Source of the DNA: Amblyomma americanum | Lineage: Eukaryota > Arthropoda > Arachnida > Ixodida > Ixodidae | NCBI RefSeq assembly: GCF_052857255.1 | Contig: NC_135497.1 | Span: 114,166,456-114,230,455 of the forward strand | Reading direction: 5' to 3' | Length of the DNA: 64,000 nt | Shown: positions 1 through 10,908 of the stretch, piece after piece | Layout of the letters: the number at the start of each line of letters is the position of its first letter | Numbering within the stretch: the stretch's first letter is position 1 | Translations under genes and position numbers: made by a program | Notes under the pieces: generated by a model | Told to the model about the DNA's origin: nothing | The model's database searches: none | Seen by the model: the letters and a program-made list of their open reading frames with translations, nothing else

Positions 1-1570
1 GATTTGAAGCGACGGCTCCATTTCCTTTCCGACTTCCCTCATTTAATCAAGTGCTTGCGCAACGGCCTGCTTAGCCATGAGTACTTGGTGCCAGAAGGGC
101 GGGTGAGTTCTCTACTGTATACATAACAATCCAAATACATCCCAACATAAATAATGCTCCTTTCATTTACTGATGCATATGCCAACCAAGGCGGCATATT
201 TTTTGTTCATTACAGGTCTCCTTGCAAGCTGTACGTAGAGCCGTGGCAATGGATGGGAACAACGTGACACTCCAGGCACTACATGGCATCACCACCAGCC
301 ACACTAACCCGAACAACTGTTTCTTTAGCTTTCCAGCTATTCAGTGACAAAGTTGTCAAGGGCCTGCAGCTCTACCGGGAAAAGATTGAAGAACGGTGCG
401 GTGATACTGCAGCAACACTACATTTCTTTGAGTAAGTACTCCAATAATATAGCACTAGTAATTCATATTAAAAATGTGATGACAACTAGTTAGCTGCATC
501 ACCTTTATTGCACAGTCAAAATTGTATTTATGTCGTCTTAATTATGCAGGATCATCCGTGACCTCATCTTGATAATGACTTCCCGGTTTCCTGCCGAAGC
601 ATTGAGACTTTCATCACCATCTGCGGACAAACTGAAGAACATGCTGGTACTGCTGGACAACTGGGAACGTCACACAAAAGGACAGCGTGGCTTCCTGAGC
701 CAGTCCACTGCAACAGGGCTCCGAGTTACTGTCTCAAGTGTATTGTCATTGCTGAAATACCTGTGTGAAGCCGTAGGTTTTAAATACCTGTTAACGAGCC
801 GGACAAGCCAGGACCCCATTGAGCACCTTTTTGGTATAGTGCGGCAGTCATGTGGATGCAATGCCCATCCGACGCCACAGCAGTTTGTTGTTGCTGTAAA
901 CTGCCTATCGTTCAGTAATCTTGTTCACTCGGTTGCGAAAGGAAATTGTGAGCCTGCAATACTCAGTTCCCTCTTAGGCCCTGATGCCAGTCAGCACAGC
1001 GGACCTTCTGGCAAGCAGCAGCTTGTTGATATGTGTCTTGATGTAGGCAATATTGATGCTGCAGATACTTTAATGCTCAGTGCAGAGTCCGACCATACAT
1101 CGTGTGCTGTGGCATCAAGCGACAGCAGACTTATATTTTATATGGCTGGCTATGTAGCCAGAAAATGTATCCTCAGGACTAAATGTGAGGAATGCCTCAA
1201 TCTCCTATTGATTAGCAAAGAAAAGTCGGAGGTATTAAATTTAGCTCAATTCACTCTCCTTAAGGACAACGGGGGCCTTTTGTACCCTGCAAGTGTGCTG
1301 TATCAGTTTGTGGCTGACCTTGAGAATGCCTTTACAGCATGTTTCAGCTTAAACGAGCTGCATTCAGACAGCATTTTGGATGTGCTGAGTACATTAACAG
1401 CTAAGCGAAATTACAGCCTTGGGTGCGCGGACCACTGTCAAAATGTTGCAGCAGAAATGACTGCTTTCTACGTAACCACTCGCATGCACTTTTTCACAAA
1501 GAGTATTAATCAAAGCAATGACAAGAGGCGTCAGGCTTCAAAGCACCTGAAGTTGAGTAGATGCTTTTAG
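1..1570 (+). pseudogene. P-element/THAP9-like transposase, C-terminal two thirds, three exons, frameshifted
   Basis: Remnant of a cut-and-paste DNA transposase of the P-element family (THAP domain plus RNase H fold). The N-terminal THAP domain lies outside the window. Exon 1 (1-102) reads DFPHLIKCLRNGL, a family signature, and ends at a GTGAGT donor. Exon 2 (216-431) follows a TACAG acceptor and ends at GTAAGT. Exon 3 (550-1570) follows a TGCAG acceptor, holds SQDPIEHLFGIVRQ and a C-terminal Cys/His-rich part, and stops at 1568-1570. Joining exons 2 and 3 restores a GAG codon, so the splice sites agree with the reading frame. Within exon 2 the frame changes between about 311 and 336: the first frame hits TGA at 345-347, while the conserved AFQLFSDKVVKGL runs in the +1 frame. 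A few codons also seem lost there. I infer a dead copy or domesticated remnant. A missed mini-intron is possible, but I find no good donor. Confidence 0.82.
550..1570 (+). CDS. P-like transposase, last exon, open throughout
   Basis: This is the only long open frame of the remnant, 340 codons counted from the acceptor at 548-549. It has no ATG at its 5' end because it is an internal exon; codons 551-574 read IIRDLILI in frame. It covers the MTSRFPAEALR segment, the SQDPIEHLFG block around 805-840, the GYVARK block near 1147 and the final DHC...RMHFFTKSIN segment. This matches the C-terminal RNase H part of P-element transposases. The lack of stops over 1 kb, despite the break in exon 2, suggests recent death or retained coding of this exon. 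Confidence 0.75.
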
Positions 1571-1670
1571 ATCATGCGATCTTTAGTTTCACTCTAGAAA
1601 AAGAAATTGAAGCATTGTTAACTGATAACGTTGGGTCTTGCCCTGTTGTTCTTGCCTTTTGTGCGATGCT

Positions 1671-1676
1671 AATAAA
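1671..1676 (+). promoter_or_regulatory. candidate polyadenylation signal of the P-like gene
   Basis: AATAAA lies about 100 bases after the transposase stop codon, a normal distance for an animal gene. Position and sequence only; no transcript evidence. Confidence 0.4.
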
Positions 1677-1929
1677 ATTTGCCGGCGTGAAACCTTGCCG
1701 TGTGCTTAAGCACAACTTTATTGCCCTCCTCGTATTTTTTGCATGTTGTGCATGATCATCACAAATGAAAATAATGTTGGTGCGTAGCTTGTAGAAATGG
1801 TCTATAACAGATGTTCCTTGAAAAGAGAGCACTGATATGACACCACTAAAAATCCCCGGGTGGCTAGGTCCGAAAACGTACGTTTTGTTTGTGATCACTA
1901 CCTGTCTAAAAAAAAAAACGTAACATATC

Positions 1930-1953
1930 AAAGCTGCTCTTGAGAGCAGCTTT
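1930..1953. repeat. short perfect hairpin
   Basis: Two 11-base arms (AAAGCTGCTCT and its complement) are separated by two bases. It lies between the transposase 3' region and the repeat block that follows, and could belong to the transposon's 3' region. No function assigned. Confidence 0.6.
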
Positions 1954-2049
1954 GCAATTGCCAAGCTGCCTAACAATATGCAGGTATCCTGCTTAATGAA
2001 GAATTCGCGGATGCTGGTCTGAAAATGCCGAATTTCATACTACAATAAT

Positions 2050-3136
2050 AGGCTTTATTTCCAAAAAAGGAGAAAAAAATGGTACTTAAACCGACGCGCG
2101 CGGCTAACGAGAAAAGCGAAAACCCGTGCGCCTGTCAGCCGGCCACTCTAAGGAACCGCGCTCCGCCAGTTTCTCGCTGATACTTGAGTTTGCCCTCTAA
2201 GAAAGCGGGTCCTGCACGGCTGGACAGAATGCACTGCCTGTAGCACCTGCCGTGGCCAGGATGCTTTGTAGTGTGCGATCACTCGTCCGATGTCAGCCGC
2301 AGCTAACGCCAGTAAATTACAAGGGGTGAGCACTTCCGCAGCTAGTGCAGCCGTGAAGGCAAGCTCAATTTCAAATTTAACGCGTTCTAACGTAGGTGCA
2401 GCTCCAAATAAATCTCCATAAGGAAGGAATCGCCGTTTCGTACTAAATAAGCGCACAGAAACATCGGTATATGCCAGATAATAGCCGGAATGCATTGAAA
2501 CCTTTGCTAGAAAAGGTTGCACTGGCGCCACCTCGCGGCGTCAGTGCGAAACGGCGTGCCTGGGCGTCGCCGTTCGCGCCACTAGAATACATTCTAGTTC
2601 ACTATAACTGCTCGCTCTTATGGCCGCGATGGGCATCGAGCCCTATGCATTCACGCCGTACCGGCTGAACGCCAGCGACGACAGTAGCGACTCGGCGAGC
2701 CACTGCGGGTGGCTCCGGAACTCCCAACAGAAGGAGGCGGCAGAGGAAAATTGAAACCATATGCGCGAAGGCAATGCCCTGGCTCGCGCTTGACCGAGAG
2801 GGTCGCGCGGCGACACGAGCAGACGATTTTCACGGCTACCGGAAGTGTGCCCGTGACGTCGTGGCTGCCGTGGCTCCAGCGAATGAGAGCTTGTGGTGGC
2901 CTGGCGACGTCATAGGTACAGTGACGTCTTTTTTTCACGATTTTAGCTTCAAAATCGCTCACTACGAGCACACCAATCGGCCGGCGAATTTAAAAGAAAC
3001 CCGGTTTTTAAAAATTCATAATAAATTGCTGGCTCAGTTCCGAGCACTCATACTTGGTGTGAATGCTTCTTAGCATCATTTCTAAGCATTGAAAACATTT
3101 ACAAGCGACTTTTTATTCACCGCATAGTCCCTTTAA
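2050..3136. mobile_element. probable non-autonomous DNA element, right end defined
   Basis: On the minus strand the right end begins TTAAAGGGACTATG (3123-3136). It resembles the ends of the elements at 4524 and 31876. The interior is GC-rich, with several TGACGTC-type motifs (about 2853, 2910, 2920). The left end could not be located; 2050 is only where the composition changes. No coding region is credible, although minus-strand ORFs of 106-127 codons occur here. Confidence 0.4.
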
Positions 3137-4523
3137 CATGGAAACTTGCTGTTTAGAGAAATGACAGGGTTTAAATTCATAAAGCCATTTGGGACCCGCA
3201 TATTTTTGTCGTGTTATTTTGACTGCAATGCAAACGTCTGCAATGTGGTAACCAGCTACTATAACATGGCGCACGGACTATTAGAAGTGTTTGGCGACAA
3301 ATATAGACTGGATCATATGGCTGTTGCACCGTGGAATTGCCCCCATACCACTTGTAGCATAGCGTGCAGTTTTTGTTAAACATTGAACTGCCAGGCACGC
3401 CGACTCTCTCCGCTTGCACTTTCTGACTGACAAAGCACTTCTTTTTCTGGTGTCAAAATCATTGGCACTGAAAGGCTCGGCGACTCATTTCCTGGCGCAC
3501 CTTGTTCACTGCACCAATTAATTAAGGCGCTCGCTGCCTGTATAACCTTTTTTTGTTATAATCTAACAGATGTTTACTTGCAACAGTAACTTAATGTTTT
3601 TTTTTTAAAGAGCACACGGCAAGAATAAAAAAACCCACTAGAGTTAAAGCATCTCGGGCACGAGGAGAACTTGGCACAGGTGCAAAGGAGGGACTCTGCA
3701 AATACAATCCAAGCAGTAAGGAAATGGGTTGAAATTAAATGTGATCTCAACCTCGACAGGTCGATGGCTGCACCGACACTTTAGGGCTTTCAGAAACGGC
3801 TGAACGTCAGCATTGCAGGGCCAACCACAGTGCAATAGCGCATAGCTCATTTTGAAAAATGAAAATAAACCTTGTTAACGTGGTTTTGGCAACATAGACA
3901 AATATGACCTTGTCACGGCCATACGACAAATGTGAACGGATGTGTGTCCACAAAAGCCTACAGCTGAGCATTGGGCAAGGTGCAAACAACCATCTAAATT
4001 CAAGCAAATTTAGAAATGCAGCTAATGCAGAGAAGGCGAAGGAAATCTAGGAAGCATTCTACATCTCTGACAAATACATTCTCATATGACCACCATCGCC
4101 TTCATCCAGCAGGCAAATAATGTTCATTGCAGGCAGCCACAGGTAAATGAACACAGCAGATGCATGTGCATTGATGACATATGCTTCTAAAGGCTTCGAG
4201 AATGTTTCACACAAGCTGGTGCTGCTTACCTAGGAAGCGCTAATTAGCGACTGTTCGACACCAATAAAGCCGAGTTGTTGACCACCTCGGCGACTGCAGT
4301 GTAGTGAAAGCAACAATGAATATGGGGTCAGGTGCTGATTCATAGAGTACAATTTCTATCCCGATTGTCATGGCTCACGGAACACTTCGAGATCGCTGCA
4401 TTTTACCAATAGCCATGTCAACCACAATAATGGACTTAATATTGCAAGCATTGCCAAGCAAAACATAAATTGTAATCACATCAGTTTACTGAAAATGCTT
4501 TCCATTTTTAATCACGATTCGCT
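3137..4523. other. intergenic, no gene recognised
   Basis: AT-rich sequence with only short ORFs. I saw no repeat ends, RNA genes or coding similarity. Confidence 0.5.
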
Positions 4524-5067
4524 TTAAAGGGACCCAGAAAGGGGATCTCAATGGAGGTGCGATATGTCTGGGATGTTGAAAGACGACGGTTCATAATTAT
4601 CCCCCAGCAGGAATTACTTTAGCGCGTTTTGTGGAAGCTTAGTTATATACATACAAAATTTGAACTACCGCGTCTTCGCGCCTTTCCTTCTCTCGCACGC
4701 CAAAACGGTGACGCTCCTCCGCCGGCCCCACTCATTCGGCTCTGTCTTCCTCCGCCGGCTTCGGCTCGCGCCGAGTGGCCGCGGTAACGCGTGACGTTTG
4801 AAAGAATTTAGTGCTGTGAACCAATGAGGGCTCTTCGGCTGCTGATGACATTTGCACGACGTGACGACGAATGCCAGGTTTTCGCGCGAAAGCCCGGCAC
4901 CGCGCGTCGCCGCGAGGTGCGAAAGCGGAAAATTTTAAAAATGCATTGTAAATTTGCCGCTCGCTTTTGAGGTCTCGTACGCGGCATGGTCGCTCGGTGG
5001 CCTGTACTATACATAGTGCAATCATTTTAAAGCCAAGCTCAAACACCCCTTTCAGTGGCCTTTTAAG
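4524..5067. mobile_element. MITE with imperfect terminal inverted repeats, 544 bp
   Basis: The left end TTAAAGGGACCCAGAAAGGG is mirrored on the minus strand by TTAAAAGGCCACTGAAAGGG at the right end, about 80 per cent alike over 21 bases. The interior is GC-rich (4700-4920) and has no open frame of note. The length and lack of coding fit a MITE. The ends resemble those at 3136 and 31876, so these may be one superfamily. A target duplication is not clear. Confidence 0.6.
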
Positions 5068-6971
5068 GAAAACTCTTTGTACAGTTCTGATCCGGAACCA
5101 AAGTGTTCATATTAATGAGGCACAACTGTATATGGGTTGACTGCTTTCAGAAGCGTAAGCATCTTCTGTGGTCTTCTTTCTTTTCTGGCATCAGATAAAA
5201 TGAAATGTTCATCAACAAGAGCTGCACTAGTGGGCCCCTATTAGAGACTTCTGCATTGTGAAGCACCGGTGAATGAGTTGCAACAATGGTTTGTGTTCGT
5301 ACATAAGTGTTCCTGATCTGTTGATATGTTACAACCCAAACTTAGCATTACTGCTTTGGCTCAGACCATGATCACATGCAGGAGAAGCTGGATTCATTCA
5401 ATTTGTTACGGAGATATTTATTGCAGATATGGGCCCGCGCAACCGGCAGGAAATAAAAAAAAAAGACGCTCCAGATGTGAGATGTGCCATGCACACCGAT
5501 GTTTTCACACAATTTCACAGTGCCGCCGGCATACCATCGTAATCCGGCCACTCATAGTCGCAAATTGCACTTTATGGAACACAACGCCGCAGAAAGCTGG
5601 CAGCGCTTCTGTATTCCCGGCAGAAAACAGCCCAACGGCTGTGCAGCCGAGGTCGTTTCGCATACGCAGAACACAAATTTCAGAATGGTCTCGTCGCACT
5701 CACGGCGGTTGTCTAACACAGTACACACGAACTACGATCGATATCGGTGATGGCTACGCCGAAGCACAATGACTTGTGCTCGCGATCACTGCAACCGCTG
5801 CAACGAATACGACACGTTGCAGAGCACGAAGTTCATTTCGTCACGTCGCACTCACGGCAGTTCTCAAACACAGTACACACGCGTGCACCCGAACCAGAAT
5901 CTGCTGTAGCCTGAAAAGTTCTAAGTTCATTTCAGCACTTGGAAAACAAGGATTGCGTAGTAAGCTTTTCAAACGTAATTATACTTGCAGGCGATCTCAT
6001 TGACGCGAAAGCACTCGTTTCGACTGCAATCACTTTCACTACACTGACGCTTGCCACTGCGCTGTGAAGCTTGCTGTATGTACAGGAAATTTACCCTGGG
6101 GAGCTGCTTCCCGCTGCTGTTCGTGAATATCGTCGCGCGAATAAAGAACACTTGAAACTATCACAAACGGCTCCAAATAAACACATAGCGAAAACCGGCA
6201 CTGTTACGTCTGGCGTAGACAGCGTAGGTTGTAGGCCGCTCGGTCAACTCAGTGTAAACGACGACAAAACAACCTGGGGGAAACTGCCGCTTGCCGCTGT
6301 GTGACACGGTGAAGCTCGAAGTCGCTGTCAACCCTCGTAATAGTCACACGCGGCTAATATTATGTGTTTCTCGGCAGAGCTACCAGCTACTAGGCCTGGT
6401 TTCTGACTGCGCTTCGCGGGCGGCCATCTTGCTGAGGAGGCGCGGCCTGGCACCGCTGCGCTTCCACGTCACGGGACAGCAGCCAATAGCGTGATGCGAC
6501 CATCCGTCAAGCGGAAAAAAGTTGAACCAACTTGTGCGCACAGGCGGAAGCGTTAATGCGCTCCATTGTTCGGCCTTGCGCAGCCCTTGCGCGCTGTCGC
6601 AACGACGCGTGCGCATGCGGAAAAAATTGATCGTACAGAGCCCTTAAAACGGACGCGCGGAGCGGCAAACCACGTAGAAGCGTTGCCAGGCGCCTTGTCG
6701 AAACGCGCGGGACTCAAGTTGCAGTCGTAGTTCGTCGGCACATCGTTCTCGACAAACCCGATGCCACGAACGCCAGCATAGCTTCCGCGCCGAACGAACA
6801 GGCCGCAAGCCGCAAGCTTCGTGGTGAACGCGCTTTGGGTGTGCGCTGCGTTGTTCGCCGCTCACCGCGTGATTCCTGCGTGCCCGCACGGCCCCACTGC
6901 GCCCGAACGAGACAAGCGGGAGGCGCTGCCGTCGCGCGCTATCTGTTGGGGCAGTGGGGTAGATTGCGAGG
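5068..6971. other. intergenic with a diverged direct repeat, no gene recognised
   Basis: A 38-base segment at 5692-5729 recurs at 5845-5882 with few changes (CGTCGCACTCACGG is shared, as is ACACAGTACACACG). The spacing is 153 bases, and weaker similarity extends upstream. From about 6390 the sequence turns GC-rich. ORFs here look random. Confidence 0.5.
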
Positions 6972-7055
6972 AGGAGGATTTTTCGCTCACGGCCAACGCC
7001 GCCGACGACACTGGCTTTTCTGCTACACGAGCTCCTTAACGTTGTCGCGTTAAAA
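6972..7055 (+). repeat. SINE family 2, 3' body fragment
   Basis: Shares TTTTTCGCTCACGG, AACGCCGCCGACG and CCTTAACG...GTCGCGTTAAAA with the fuller copy at 12509-12695. The tRNA-like head is absent. Confidence 0.7.
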
Positions 7056-7185
7056 AGTCATCCGTCTGGCCCTGGACACCGCAGACAGCCTGCTGAGAGG
7101 GGAGGACGAAGACGGCGGTCAAGAGACAAGACTTCACAGCCCTCTGATTCCTTGACGGGCGCAATTATATTTCATCATCATTCCA

Positions 7186-7335
7186 TTACATCGCGGTTCT
7201 GGTGTCCACCGAGATATGTGAGACAGGCATCATTTCCTTTCCTTAAAACCAATTTTCATTTCATTTTCCTTTTCTTACGGTGCAGTTCGGGTTTCCACCG
7301 ATATATGCGAGCCTTTCCTCAAAAGCCAATATTCA
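7186..7335 (+). repeat. two truncated Ruka-type SINE tails in tandem
   Basis: Two successive copies of the SINE 3' end: a gcggttcgggtgtccaccgagatatg-like block followed by the TTTCCTTTCC...CCAATTTT tail (7186-7265), then a second diverged copy (7273-7335). Neither has a tRNA-like head. Confidence 0.7.
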
Positions 7336-7620
7336 GTTTTGCGTTCCGCACACTGAATAGCGCGCCCACCCTGCCACACCAGCAGGTGGCACTTAATGGT
7401 TGATCGCGAGAGGTTTTTCCCGCAATGAAAGCTGCGCCCCATTGCTGGAGTGCCGCGTGTGTACCACAACCTTGTCAGCGCTAATGCATGCAGCACACAT
7501 ATCTCTCTCTCTCTTTCTCAGTACCTGGCTTCGTACCCCATGTATATATAGATAGGTCGGGCGTGGGCAAAATTGGGCTTGTATGTAGCGCTAGCAAACG
7601 GAAACACGCCGACTGCGTTA

Positions 7621-7875
7621 CCCGATCGCGGCAGCCACGTTTCGATGGAGGCGAAACGCTAATGGTGCCCGTGTGCTGTGCGATTTCAGTGCACGTTAAA
7701 GATCCCCAGGTGGTGGAACTTATTCCCAAGCCCTCCACTCAGGCACCTCTCTCTTCCTTTCTTCTCTCACTCCCTCCTTTCTCCATTCCCTTACGGCGCG
7801 GTTCGGGTGTCCACCGAGATATGCGAGACAGTAATCGGGCATTTCCTTTCTGGAAAAACCAATTTTTCTCTCTCA
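7621..7875 (+). repeat. Ruka-type SINE, head truncated
   Basis: Contains the family body in order: TTTCGATGGAGGCGAAACGC, GTGTGCTGTGCGA, CACGTTAAAGATCCCCAGG, CCCTCCACT, a pyrimidine-rich block, TTACGGCGCGGTTCGGGTG and the CCAATTTTT tail. It lacks the tRNA-like A and B boxes present in the copy at 51073. Confidence 0.85.
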
Positions 7876-8584
7876 GTACCGCTACGCCACGTACCTCAGA
7901 GCGCAAATGAAACGTCCACTGAGCCATGTAGACAGTTATGCGCTGTTCATTTCCCAAAAAAATATCGGTGTCTAGAACGTTGTCAACGCCAACGGCAATG
8001 AACAGAATGAACTCCGACAGCTTTCGCTTCATATTATGAATTAGCTGAGCTAATCCAGGTTATTTTTTAAAGACTAAGATGGAACGAGAGGGACGCTGGG
8101 TTTACGCTGCTTGTGTAAAATACCCTTCAAAGGTAACAACGAGGAAGCGAAGGACAAATTTGGGAAGGCAAAACCGGCCCTTTCCCGTGGTTGTCCATCA
8201 ACAGCACGAACCAAAACAGAAAAATCTCTTATCAGCACACGTGTTATGTCACGAAGGGGTGGTTTTGGAGCGGGAGCTACACTAGGCTACCAGTCGAGCA
8301 TTTTGCGGTACATGGGAGAGACCAGTTGTGCGCATGCGCCGTTACCATGGGAACCGGAGAGGAGCAATGGGTGCGCCGCGTGCTTCGTCACCGCCGTCGC
8401 CGCGGCCGCGCGCCCGCTCCACCGTCGAAGCTGAACGGGACGTCACGCGGATGAGCAGTTGTGCGCATGCACCGATACTACACTAACTAGAGAGGCCCCA
8501 CAGCTGCGCCGCGTTCGTCATCACCACCTCGCCGCACGCCGCTCTATCACCCCAACCGCGCGTCGTCGCATGCGCAGCATTGCG
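7876..8584. other. no gene recognised, GC-rich from 8316
   Basis: No coding similarity. From 8316 to 8575 the sequence is GC-rich with repeated GCGCATGC-type motifs (8329, 8462, 8569). It ends at a TATA box, so part of it may be promoter of the small ORF downstream. Confidence 0.4.
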
Positions 8585-8593
8585 TATAAAAGG
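8585..8593 (+). promoter_or_regulatory. TATA box upstream of the STPR-like ORF
   Basis: TATAAAAGG follows a GC-rich stretch and precedes the ATG at 8631 by 46 bases. That leaves room for a transcription start about 30 bases downstream. Sequence and position only. Confidence 0.45.
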
Positions 8594-8630
8594 CGGAGAT
8601 GTAATCGGCGGCTGTATCGCAACGCTTGAT

Positions 8631-8926
8631 ATGGTTGCACAGAAGGAGAGTCCAGCCGTTGCTAAACGGCGTATAGACAAGAGAACATTAACTCTTCCGA
8701 TCCTGAGGTTGTCGCCTGGCAGTTGGCTACTCAACAAAGAGAGAATGAGCGTCAGAAGGCGGAGACGCCCGAACAGAGAGAGGAACGGCTTGCCAAACGG
8801 AGACGCCAGACTGCCGAGCGTAATAGACGCCGCATAGCCGCCGAGATGGAGCCTATGGAAGGCGTCAGTCAACGGGAACCAACCGAAGTGTATACCGAAT
8901 GTATCTCATTGCTAAACATACAGTGA
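8631..8926 (+). pseudogene. small arginine-rich STPR-like protein, one frameshift
   Basis: The ATG at 8631 opens a frame beginning MVAQKESPAVAKRR. The conserved part runs in another frame, open from 8666 to the stop at 8924-8926, with ADPEVVA-like residues, QQRENERQKAETPEQREER, LAKRRRQTAERNRRR and a short acidic end. The ETPEQREERLAKRR unit is typical of STPR-type arginine-rich repeats in arthropod proteins, often encoded by repeats. The frame change lies between 8666 and 8723. If translation starts at ATG or another codon inside the second frame, the product would be under 90 residues. Its downstream sequence recurs at 12196, which suggests it belongs to a mobile cassette. Function unknown. 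Confidence 0.4.
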
Positions 8927-9005
8927 CCACAAGTTCAGCCAGGGAAACGTACCTCCCGCTACATGTATCCTGGCATAGCGGAGCTAAGCCACAGCCAATT
9001 TTTTA
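8890..9005 (+). repeat. dispersed repeat, tail of the STPR-like cassette, copy 1
   Basis: Shares GTATACC, ATGT.TCTCATTGCT, CAGTGACCACAA and CAGCCAGGGAAACGTACCTC with 12196-12325 in the same orientation, then ATCCTGGCATAGC and GAGCTAAGCCAC. About 85 per cent alike by eye. Confidence 0.7.
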
Positions 9006-9565
9006 CAATGTAAGAAAGGTACCAAAGGCATCCAGCATGACGGACTGAACCAGGTAGCCAATACTTAAGCGCTATCTGGATCGTGCGGGGACTCGGAGGC
9101 CTGCGGCCCTGAATTCTTCTGTTATAATGTATTATGCGCTTTTCGCGCACGCACCATAGCACGGACTGTCATCCATAGACACAAACACAGAGAGGTTTAT
9201 TAGTCAAACATATAATAAAACGCATCGGCAGCGTCCAATCATACACTGCTCCCAAAGCCAGCTTGTTAAAACTGTTCGCAGTTAAGGTCTTCCTTCTGAA
9301 CAACCTTTCAGAGGTTTGCTGTGGTTCTTAAGCCCTCCCTAAATTCATATGTGTAGTCGCGTAAAATTACTCAACTACACACAGGTAACATGGACTTGCT
9401 CAATTTGCGTATAGCTGTTAACTGATCTTATTTACCAACGCATCTCGAAAATAACAACAAAACGACACATATAACCGCGAGCTGTCAATGAGCGTCCCCT
9501 CTTGCTGGTGTGCGCTAAGAGAAAATAAAATTAATTCCGATTGAAAGCGCCAACTGACTCACTCT

Positions 9566-9612
9566 CTCTGGACACCTCAATTGCGCCTTCAGGGAATGGC
9601 TTAAGGAGGGAG
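9566..9612 (-). repeat. older Ruka-type SINE fragment
   Basis: Reads GGACACCT..., a degraded gcgcc block, then AAGGAGGGAGTG, matching the 3' half of the neighbouring SINE in the same orientation. The younger SINE at 9626 inserted next to or inside it. Confidence 0.6.
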
Positions 9613-9625
9613 TGGATGGCAGCTA

Positions 9626-9938
9626 AAAATAATAATAATTGGTTTTTGGGGAAAGAAAATGGCGCAGTATCTGTCTCATATGTCGTTGGACACCTGAACC
9701 GCGCCGTAAGAGAAGGGATAAAGGAGGGAGTGCAAGAAGAAAGGAAGAGAGAGGTGCCGTAGTGGAGGGCTCCGGAATAATTTTGACCACCTGAGGATCT
9801 TTAACGTGCGCTGACATCGCACAGCACATGGGCGTCTTAGCGTTTTGCCTCCATAAAACGCAGCCGCAGCGGACGGGTTCGAACCCGGGAACTCTGGATC
9901 AGTAGTCGAGCGTCCTAACCACTGAGCCACCGCGGCGG
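9626..9938 (-). repeat. full-length Ruka-type tRNA-derived SINE with target duplication
   Basis: On the minus strand it begins CCGCCGCGGTGGCTCAGTGG (A box), passes GGGTTCGAACCCG (B box), then the family body (GATGGAGGCAAAACGC-like, CACGTTAAAGATCC, CCCTCCACTACGG) and ends in an ATT-rich tail. TGGATGGCAGCT (9613-9624) and TGGATGGTAGCT (9942-9953) flank it as a 12-base target duplication with one mismatch. SINEs of this type are transcribed by RNA polymerase III and mobilised by a LINE. The near-perfect duplication suggests a fairly recent insertion. Confidence 0.92.
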
Positions 9939-10416
9939 TTATGGATGGTAGCTGTGATGAACTTCTTTTTCTTTTGCGCCCTGTGCGGCTGTCAGCTGGG
10001 GAGCCTAAGAAAGCGGTAGGCTTTGGTGTGGAGCAGTTTCCATGCAACCGCAGTGCGGGGGCCCAAGGACCTGTGGTGTGTCGGTTGAGCCGATGGCGTT
10101 GAAGGAATGCGCAGTACTGTACGAACACCGGCTCTGATGGTCTGGAGCCGTCGTGCGGGATTCGGTTATAATAAGCTCGGACGATAGCGCGCGCTGATTT
10201 TCTTCGGAGGTAGCGGTGACCAGGTGTGGAAATAACATCGGCTGGTTGGTGTGCACTGCTTTTGAGGATATGATGCGCGCGGACGCACGTTCTGCACCTG
10301 CCGTGATTGCGGCAGACAGCTTGAGAACTGGTGATGATGTATGTTTTTTGCTCTTCAATGGAGAGTATTGCGAGAGAGATGGCTGCCTCTTCTGCCTCCA
10401 GAGTGCTCGTTGTTCA

Positions 10417-10417
10417 T

Positions 10418-10448
<31 letters not shown>

Positions 10449-10451
10449 GGG
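10417..10451. repeat. TG microsatellite followed by a 19-base G tract
   Basis: (TG)n at 10417-10432 runs directly into an uninterrupted G tract at 10433-10451. Confidence 0.9.
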
Positions 10452-10703
10452 TAATGTCTGCAGAATGCGACAAACGTTGATGGCCGCCGATGCTGATCGG
10501 GATGCATAGTTTGTCGCGACGGTATATGTGCGGGTTGCACACGCTCCGGAGCCAACCCGACAGGTTTGGAAGGTTTTGAAGCGAAAAGCTTCACCACGTC
10601 AGCTTTTCGAGCCATCGGCGGGGCCGCAAGTTTGACCTTGAATTTAGCTAGAGGTCAGTGTGGCCATAAGTTTCACCTTGGATGTAGGTAGATGTCAAAC
10701 CAT

Positions 10704-10772
10704 GAGAAATGACGCCTGCCTCAGATATCTCGATGGACACCCGCACAGCGCCCGTAAAGGAAGGAAAGTGAG
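10704..10772 (-). repeat. Ruka-type SINE 3' fragment
   Basis: GAAATGACGCCTG, TCGATGGACACCC and GCGCCCGTAAAGGAAGG match the complement of the SINE tail. Confidence 0.7.
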
Positions 10773-10908
10773 AAGAATTGGAGGACGCTTAAGCTTAGTC
10801 TTTAAGAGCAGGACGCGACAGCGTGTTGCAGCGTTGCCAAGGGATCCATGGAACGCCATTGTCCGTTCGGCGCGACGCCTTGGCCGGACAGTTTAAGGAA
10901 GGAAAACA

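Noticed and set aside
9676..10128. 150-codon minus ORF with VAQWLGRSTTDPEFPGSNP
   Set aside because: This is a translation through the tRNA-like head of the SINE. Such peptides are common artefacts in tick annotations.
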